From the NCBI RefSeq assembly GCF_921293095.1, contig NC_060253.1, forward strand, positions 97,977,073 to 98,041,072: a stretch of DNA of 64,000 nt. The letters are read 5' to 3'. Under the pieces are notes generated by a model that saw only the letters and a program-made list of their open reading frames with translations, ran no database searches and was not told the DNA's origin. This document shows positions 57,130 through 64,000 of this stretch, one piece after another. This DNA is from Ischnura elegans (Eukaryota > Arthropoda > Insecta > Odonata > Coenagrionidae). The translations under genes and the position numbers were made by a program. Positions within the stretch are counted from its first letter, which is position 1; the number at the start of each line of letters is the position of its first letter.

Positions 57130-57400
57130 TAACGAAGGGCGAGAAGACTCGAGGCGTTTCAGATGTGACTGTGAAGGAGAATGGAGAAGGTGAAGTAGAC
57201 GGATAGGAATGACTAAATGGCGGTGGAGGAACATTTTAGGCTATATTTGGAGGAGATAGACAATTTGGGAAGAGAGAATAATAAGCGTGGAGGGGAACCT
57301 AAAAGCCACCTTATTATATTCGGAATATCAAGGAACAGGAGAATATAATTTATGGATAATAAATGGAAGGCAATAGATGTTAATGAAAACTGAGGGTGGA
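57130..57400 (+). pseudogene. LINE C-terminal remnant, + strand
   Basis: Broken frames read RRLEAFQM, RRMEKVK and, after a shift, NLGREN-like text, as in the C-terminal LINE domain also seen at 17,690. It lies next to, but opposite in orientation to, the LINE remnant at 55,300-57,110. Confidence 0.5.
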
Positions 57401-57535
57401 AATTCAACTTGGGAGCGGGGCAAATCTGGGTGATTCGCTAAATGCTCCTTAAATTTTTTTTTCGGCAGAATACCTCAATAATATACTTAACTATCCTTAT
57501 CCTCATTTAGATTTCTTATTCGCTCAGTAAAATGT

Positions 57536-57742
57536 TTACATCGCTGTTTTATCAATATTTTTTGATATGCGATATTTTGTTTTATTATGCCCTGCCACAC
57601 TTCTTTGTTGGACACTCGATGCTGTGCTTATAATGTCGTAAACGCGTCGATACGTAATCCCTATCGATTCGGATTCCCGGGCCGAGAGTCGTGACAATGC
57701 GGTCGTTGAAGTCACCGGCTCACTGCCGCCACCGGAGTCCAT
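57536..57742 (-). CDS. candidate antisense first exon or small ORF
   Basis: An ATG at 57,742 with strong context (GAAATGG) opens MDSGGGSEPVTSTTALSRLS, then ARESESIGITYRRVYDI, for 68 codons to a stop. It begins in the CpG island. The real end could be an earlier donor (for example GATTAC/GTATCG). No family recognised and no further exon found on this strand. Confidence 0.22.
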   Translation of the reverse strand: MDSGGGSEPVTSTTALSRLSARESESIGITYRRVYDIISTASSVQQRSVAGHNKTKYRISKNIDKTAM

Positions 57743-58910
57743 TTCAAAGCGGCCGCCACTTCTTGGGAGATGGACGCGTGATCCTGTAACGTGCGTCCTC
57801 CACCGGCCTCCGGAGGAACTCCTCGCGTGGTGAGGAGGATGGGGGAGGAGGGTGGGAAGGCAGATGCGAGTGGGGCCCCTCTCTCTGCCTCTCTCTCTCT
57901 TTCTTTCTCTCCTCCTCGTATCCCTTCCCGGATCGCCTCAATCGCTGGACCACTCTCGCGCCTTCCGCTCATTATCCGTCCTTCACACCCCGAGAGCCTA
58001 TCGGCCGGGGAAACCCTCCGCGCTATGACACGTGCGTGACGGTCCCTCGAGTGTGCTAGAGGGGAGAGGCCCTCGACGTCTTCCCTCCGAGGAACTTGCC
58101 CGCCGTGCTTCTCCGTGACGACGCGACCGTGCCATGTGACCGCATCCCCGCCGAACTGCTGCACCGCACCCAGCCTGCGCCCGCCTCCTGGATGGACTTC
58201 GGGGCGCGGCAGCGGCGGTGCGCGGGAGTGGATGGCGAGGCGGTGGGCGGTGGTGCCGTGGAAGCCGCCTCCTCGCCCGCGCAGCAGCCGCTCAACTGCG
58301 GCCCACCGTCAGCGGCGGCGGCGGCGCCGTGCCGCTCCCCCGGCTCCTCTCCCGCGGGTGGGTCCTCCTCGCCATCGCCCCCGCCCCACCCTCGCCTGCC
58401 TCCGCCCGCCACCTCGCTGCGGCTCTCGCCCCTCCTCGTGAGGCCTTCGTGGTCCGCCCCGCCGCCCCCGATCGAGCGCGGCTGGGGCGACGCGACCGCC
58501 GTGCTGGACGGCCGGGGGATGCCTGGGGCGGAGGACTCGTCTGCCGGCAGATGCGGCTGGATCTCTTGGGGCGGCGGCGGAGCGGAGAGCGGCGGCAGTT
58601 GGAGGCCGGCGTCCGTGGTCCCGGCTCAGCCTTCGTCGGACGTGGTGAGGAGACGGGGAGGAGGAGTAGGAAGGGAGTGTGGGCGGACGGGAGGTGGACC
58701 TCGTTGTTTACCTCCGTGTCGGCAGTCCCCATCCAAAGATCGTTTTAGCTTGTCCTCTGGTCAATTTCTCGGCGTGATACCCGTCGCCGTAGGTCTCGGA
58801 TTTTCGCTCCTCACATTTCTGTGCTACGCGAGGAACATTAGGAGCGGGGTGGTCTCTTGCGTGAGGAGGATAGGTTGTGGGTCGACTTGTATTGCGCAGT
58901 AGTCATGGGA
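57650..58910. promoter_or_regulatory. CpG island, probable promoter
   Basis: About 1.2 kb of strongly GC-rich, CpG-dense sequence in an AT-rich window, with CGG/GCG runs and no repeat borders. It is probably the promoter and first exon of a gene. The exon candidate at 63,882 suggests transcription to the right; an antisense frame (57,742 leftwards) leaves a bidirectional promoter possible. Confidence 0.65.
58192..58902 (+). CDS. candidate N-terminal coding exon in CpG island
   Basis: An ATG at 58,192 opens 236 codons without stop (MDFGARQRRCAGVDGEAVGG, long Pro/Ser/Ala/Gly-rich part). GC-rich DNA gives long open frames by chance, and two other frames are also open here. It may be the disordered N-terminus of a protein continuing right, with a donor before the stop, or only 5' UTR. 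Confidence 0.25.
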   Translation: MDFGARQRRCAGVDGEAVGGGAVEAASSPAQQPLNCGPPSAAAAAPCRSPGSSPAGGSSSPSPPPHPRLPPPATSLRLSPLLVRPSWSAPPPPIERGWGDATAVLDGRGMPGAEDSSAGRCGWISWGGGGAESGGSWRPASVVPAQPSSDVVRRRGGGVGRECGRTGGGPRCLPPCRQSPSKDRFSLSSGQFLGVIPVAVGLGFSLLTFLCYARNIRSGVVSCVRRIGCGSTCIAQ

Positions 58911-60196
58911 ATCTACGCAGTTTTTCCTATTGTGACGAGCTAACAGAGAGAACCGTGCTTTATGGATTCCAGGTGGATAACGCGTATTAGAACAATAGAA
59001 TGGTGCCTATCTCTCCATAGCGAGTCCGTCTGAAATTTACACTCAATTTAAACTCATTTGTCTCAACCGCAGTGCTTGAAGTGTCCCTTAGTTCATCATG
59101 CTTTCACAATAATCTTAATGGGGCGGCGCGTTCTTGCTTGTGTTTTAATGGTAAATTATTCAATGAGGTCATGTCTCTCTGATTTGATCAGTTCAATAAT
59201 GGCGGAGCTCATTTTTTTGGGATTTCAGGTGACGCCTTCAAGTGAGAAAACTTCACTTGTCATCCGAAGACGCCTGATAAAATGCCGATGAAATACACAC
59301 GGAGGAAATCCTGAAAAATATGCTACGACTCTTCTGTTGCCCCGCAGAAACCATCATTTTTGATACCAATAATCTTTTTGATGTCATATATTTATTATTA
59401 ATTTGAAAATATTATTAGAGGGAAGACCTAGGGCTGATTTACATTGTTAACACCACCGTGACTTATCAAGGGGATTTATGAAAACGTCAGATTCGTGAGA
59501 CAATGGGGTTGTAATTCCTTATAAATAATTGAGATTGCTCACCTTGCGCAAGGATGCCTTATCTGCTACTTATAATGGATAAACGTAAATTTCAGTATAG
59601 TTCCAACTGTACATATTTTGTCTCGATACTTATCCATTCAACCACGATTTGATTCTTGTTTTTCTAAAGGCCGCAGTATTGAATTACCCTAGAAATGTTT
59701 TTGGTATGGGATTTCTCGTTTTAACGGAAGCAATGGCATTTCCCGCTTTGAGAACTTTATGTGCTCCAATGTCCAAAAGGAGATCTGCATTCTATCACCT
59801 CGCCATGATTAAAAAAGTAGAACTTATTGTTTTTAAAGTATCCTTCATGTATATATTTAGATAGATTCTATCAAATCATGAGTAAATACGACCCTAGAAT
59901 ACCTATATTAAAGTGACTAAATAGTTTTAAATAGGTGTAGTGGCGGCCGGCTCTTATTGGCTGAATTGATGGAAAAATTTTAAATTCCTAAATTGATGAA
60001 GTAATCCTAAGTTGGGTGGTTTCATAAGGGTAATACAGGGATGCGATTTTGAAGCCTCAAGGTGATTATGATGAAATAGTGCTCTGATTTTGATTTTCAT
60101 GCCCCGATTGAATGGAAATAGTGTCTACTTTGCCCATCGTTTTCCTGCTGCCACATTATTGTCCGTTAAATTATTACAAAATAAGAGAATTTACAA
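58911..60196. other. no feature
   Basis: AT-rich, likely first intron of the gene starting in the CpG island. Nothing recognised. Confidence 0.35.
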
Positions 60197-60208
60197 AAGT
60201 CTGCGAAA

Positions 60209-60548
60209 TATTCAAGTATACCGGGACTAGCCACGGTGATAACTATTTACGGAGTCACCCGCAATGCACAAATAGTGCGAAAAATCCACAGAGGAAAAAT
60301 CATTCGCCTTGACCGGGATTCGAACCCGGATTCCTCGATTTCCGGCCGAGTGCTTTAGCCAGTTAAGCTACCGAGACGTCATTCTCCCCTGTGGAAATTT
60401 GTGGACTATACCGGACATCCATACGGAAAAAACAGGGGAGAATGACGCCTCGGTAGCTTAACTGGCTAAAGCACTCGGCCGGAAACGAGGGATCCGGGTT
60501 CGAATCCCGGTCAAGGCGAATGATTTTTCCTCTGTGGATTTTTCGCAC
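60209..60548. mobile_element. inverted dimer of tRNA-derived SINEs
   Basis: A reverse copy (about 60,209-60,415; B box inverse at about 60,317-60,327) and a forward copy (about 60,430-60,548; A box TAGCTTAACTGG, B box GGTTCGAATCC) face away from a short centre. A 12-bp duplication AAGTCTGCGAAA flanks the pair as a whole (60,197-60,208 and 60,549-60,560). The forward copy lacks part of the anticodon arm (CCGGAAACGAGG). Confidence 0.88.
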
Positions 60549-60560
60549 AAGTCTGCGAAA

Positions 60561-61361
60561 GTTAAAAATATGGTTTAGCTAATTAGCTGAGCAATAACTA
60601 GTAATCATGATACTCAAATTTCTTCCTAATGCGAGGAATTTCTCGCTTATTTCCTTTTGTATCCTTAAAAAAATTACTAGCTGTGTTGTAACTACGAAAC
60701 AGTTCTAAATTGAAGCTATATCACTGATATTAATTTAACTCTTCACTCCTTAGAAAAGAAATACATTTCTGTAATATTTGCCTCTATTCTCCGTCAGTTC
60801 TGTGTGGTTATACATTTTTGGTTCATGATTAGAATTCCCTCAAATGTCATATGAAAATATAATGGATATTAAAAATACACCATTGAGTTTTGAGCAAAAT
60901 GTCGTACTTCGATGATACGTAGCAATATAATTAGATTGACGTTGATGGAAACGTGATTATAGAAATATCGATATTAATATTTGCGATTGATCTAATTCTA
61001 TTGAAATAATTAAAGTAAAAAATGAAGGTTTTTTTTTTCACGCCCTCAAGTTTTTTCACTGGGCATTTTCTGGAAGCTGAACAGTTTATTTGTATTTGTG
61101 TTTACAAAGGATTGATGCATGAGTTCCTTATTACGATATTTTCAGTATGTTTTCAATTTCGAAGACGGATTCAAGAAAATCTAAGTGGAGATGAGAGTTT
61201 GCGGATCGCCCGTATAGCTTTGTTGTAATCGTGAATATTTTGAAAATGCACGGTGCATATTTTTTAATTTTCATTAATACATTTTTTCTATATTTTCGTG
61301 TGAAAAATAGTCCTGATACTGAAAGCTATACTGTATCAAGTTCTGAAGATTTTAAATATCA
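60561..61361. other. no feature
   Basis: AT-rich sequence without recognised exon or repeat. Confidence 0.35.
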
Positions 61362-61369
61362 TCCATAGA

Positions 61370-61698
61370 CAATGTCGGATCTATTGGGATTGGGGGGGGG
61401 GGGGGAAGGGGCTAAACGGGCTATAGCCCCCCATAGGTTCGAAGCACTAGATAAAATCGAAATTTTTAGAGACTGCCACGTTGTACAAAAGTATTTAGTT
61501 ATATTAACTACTGCTTAGCTACATTAACTAATTTAAATACAAATTGCCTCTAAATTTAGGGTCTATTTTACAGGCTTTTGGTATGTTACATTCCAGTGTT
61601 AGTTAACTACCACAGGAATTACTCTTGGGTACTCAATTTAGACTAGATAGAATCGTAATATCAGCTCCCCCCTAGTCCCTTTCCTGGATCCGCCACTG
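61370..61698. mobile_element. hAT MITE family N, copy 2
   Basis: Exact 8-bp duplication TCCATAGA (61,362-61,369 and 61,699-61,706). Termini CAATGTCGGATCTA and, inverted, CAGTGGCGGATCCA. The interior GTACAAAAGTATTTAGTTAT is shared with copy 1 at 27,115. 329 bp. Confidence 0.9.
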
Positions 61699-61706
61699 TC
61701 CATAGA

Positions 61707-63881
61707 TAAGGAGGACCAGTCATACTCCATCTAATTGGAGGTTTTTAAAGTCATTGAAAAGTCGAGGTCTCAATCAAAATCAAGATTCAAAAGTATCGTG
61801 TGACTTTAGATTAATTTTGATTGTTTATTAAATATCAGTTTTATTTATTTAGCATGTTTTATGAATTTTTAAATTTGTTTTTGGTCGTAAATTAGCATAT
61901 TTTTAATTGTTCTCTCCGTCTCAAATGAACGCACAGTAATTTTATGCGTGACTTAGTCTAAATAATAGCATTTCGGTACGGTTGTTACTTCCTACCGAAA
62001 GAAGTAGGATACGATAGCTTAAGAGGCATTTGGCTTAATGTACTAATTTGTACAAATTAATCACAATTAACAGAAGGAATAGGGATACATAAAACTAAAT
62101 GGATAAGGACTACGGTGATGTAGAAAATGATATATAATGAAAATCATGGGGTAAATATGTGGCCTGAAAAAAATGTAAACAAAGGTTCTTTGAATCGATG
62201 TACGTATTTAGTTACTACAAAGGCTATGTACGATCATGAAGAAATTGTCTTGTCGGAAAATTTATAAGAACTGTTCGGGATATTTACGGTTGCATCAAAT
62301 TTTGGCTTCATAAACTCATGTGCATGGTTTTATAAGGGAAATTGCGTTGATTTATAAAGTTTTAAACTGTTGTGATGACAACAAAGTGATCGTGGTGGCC
62401 GATAGTTTGAGGAATTTCGTTCCTGAAGGAGTGTGAGCTGGATAAGTAAAAAATTTGCTAGGTGTTTATATTTTTTTGTGGGTATAACACGGTAGTAGTG
62501 AACGATGGGAAATGTATCCGAAACGGCGCTCATCGGATAATGCTCCTGTGCGCAGTCTTATAGCGTTCCTCGACAAGAAGTTTCGCCATAGGAATTGATA
62601 TAGGCCCCCATATGTGATAAATTTCACCTTATAAGCCACTCTCCAGCATCGTCTCTACGAGTGCATCCCCTTCGCGTGTGAAAGATATTCTTCTCATACG
62701 GATCTCATCTTCATCGTGCTTAGAAAGTGCACACAAATTTAACTGGCCGTCCTTAATTTTCATTTACCTACCCATCCTTTCACTAAGATCACCTTTCCCG
62801 CTCCACAATCAGTCAATTAAGCGGGGGAGCTGTCCGGGCAACCGGCTTTTTCTGAAACACAGTACACCGCAGCGAACGTCACTATCTTTCACACTGAATC
62901 ACTTCTCTCGGAAATTTTCAATCATTGTCTCGCCCGCTTCATATGCTACCCTTCCTTTCACTTCTAGCTCCATTTTAAGACACTCCGATGAGGCAGTCCC
63001 ATTATTCAGACTTCAAAGGAGCGGAATGAACAATGCTGCCTTTTCAGTCTCGTGTTTTTATTTTCTCCGAGCAGAGTTGCGCTTTCTTCATCGATTTCGT
63101 TGCTCACGTGATCTGATTTTTATGTGTTCAAAATAAGCATCCCTAAAAAGAATTTTGGTTAAAATATCTGTAAAATTTATTGGTTTGAGCAGTAAATTAG
63201 GTAAAAATATATATTTAGATAAAATAGAAAATATATATGATAAAATTTTCAATCGGAATATTCATTATCTATTGCCTGATGGTTGTTGGCTTTTTTTCCG
63301 TTCCTTGAATGGTATCGTGAAGCATCTAAATCAACCGACATCGGAATTATATTTACTCACTGTCCGCTTTTTGTTTTTTATTATTTTATATGATGCAATT
63401 ATTTTCTTTAGAAAAAATAGTGTGAGACAAAAATCAACTAGCTCTTCAACCTTTTCTATCCCGCGAATGATTTTTCATCTGCTCTTACAATCTTCCTTCC
63501 ATCGAGTCTGATATCTTGGAACTCGTTTCTCTACCTCTTTCTTGCTTTCCATTTATATTCTCTGGAATGAGTCTTGTATGAAAGCATTTTCTTCAGAACA
63601 TACACCGCAGTTATATGTATTACCTTCTCAAGGCAACGGCCAAACTGATTTCAATACTTTTGTTGGCATTGACTTCGTTTGCTTGCACCTTTGCAAATTC
63701 CCTGGTATCCACAGATTTTTGGTGAATACTCTAGAACATTAGCATAACTGTTTTACAAAAGATACCCATAATTAAAGAGCGAATATCATGCTGCTTGACA
63801 TCCTTAAGGTAATTAATTGCACTCGCAAAAAATCACTAAAAATGTCAATAGCTTAATATAATAAATAATTAATGTTTATAG
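61707..63881. other. no feature
   Basis: AT-rich, with one moderately C/T-rich stretch at 62,640-63,130 that is open in one frame for about 150 codons but resembles no protein. Probably intron. Confidence 0.35.
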
Positions 63882-63983
63882 GCGAAATTGATACAACTGT
63901 TGGTTAGATTCAGGGACGAGCTGAATGCCAGCCCTGAATCTCCAAGAATACGATACTTTTTCCTTGCCGCGCAAATCAATGCT
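63882..63983 (+). CDS. internal exon of an unidentified gene, right edge
   Basis: After the acceptor AATGTTTATAG the frame reads AKLIQLLVRFRDELN, then ASPESPRIRYFFLAAQINA. The donor GCT/GTAATA gives 34 codons; an alternative donor AT/GTAGGT at 63,992 would add VI. The composition (alternating charged and hydrophobic residues, no stops, good borders) is exon-like and unlike the AT-rich surroundings. Start, end and family are unknown; it may be spliced to a first exon in the CpG island near 58 kb. Confidence 0.45.
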
Positions 63984-64000
63984 GTAATAATGTAGGTATC

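Noticed and set aside
62678-63136. 152-codon open frame
   Set aside because: No recognisable motif, atypical composition and no clear start. Judged to be chance in C/T-rich DNA.
1-64000. CRISPR arrays, operons, phage or plasmid systems
   Set aside because: The regular repeats seen are minisatellite or transposon arrays without spacers. Gene structure is eukaryotic throughout.

Overview
The window is animal nuclear DNA, most likely from an arthropod and probably an insect. The evidence is spliced genes with GT-AG introns up to about 11 kb, an AT-rich background and a dense load of arthropod-type transposons. Species cannot be read from the sequence.

Two protein genes can be followed exon by exon, both on the + strand. 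From the left edge to 28,045 lies the 3' part of a MAK/CILK1-type ciliary Ser/Thr kinase. It starts mid kinase domain ([14 protein letters not shown] activation loop, APE) and ends with the family's C-terminal WAAKY tail; its first exons lie off the window. From 43,529 to 50,609 lies a complete six-exon gene for a 395-residue helical, soluble protein that I cannot assign to a family. A GC-rich CpG island (about 57.65-58.9 kb) and one well-formed exon at the right edge (63,882-63,983) suggest a third gene that continues to the right.

Almost everything else is mobile DNA, much of it nested and datable. A hAT element (1,437-5,209, 8-bp target duplication) holds a TIR element that holds a small retro-insert. 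A second hAT-like element (20,215-23,147) holds a reverse-oriented LINE and a hAT MITE. A LINE (37.93-41.25 kb) is broken by one TIR element, which is itself broken by an unusual TIR element made of GAACA/TGTTC arrays. A Helitron (51,627-53,313) with two 3' termini sits in a duplicated segment whose sister copy preserves the empty site. Other items are four TA-type TIR elements, three TTAA-flanked piggyBac-like MITEs, several hAT MITEs with clear 8-bp duplications, tRNA-derived SINEs including an inverted dimer, Penelope-like fragments and a G-rich degenerate tandem array.

I found no prokaryotic gene cluster, CRISPR array or virus. The least familiar items are the GAACA-array element, the short Penelope-like inserts with 13-17 bp duplications, the inverted SINE dimer and the two-terminus Helitron. 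All boundaries were read by eye, without database searches.
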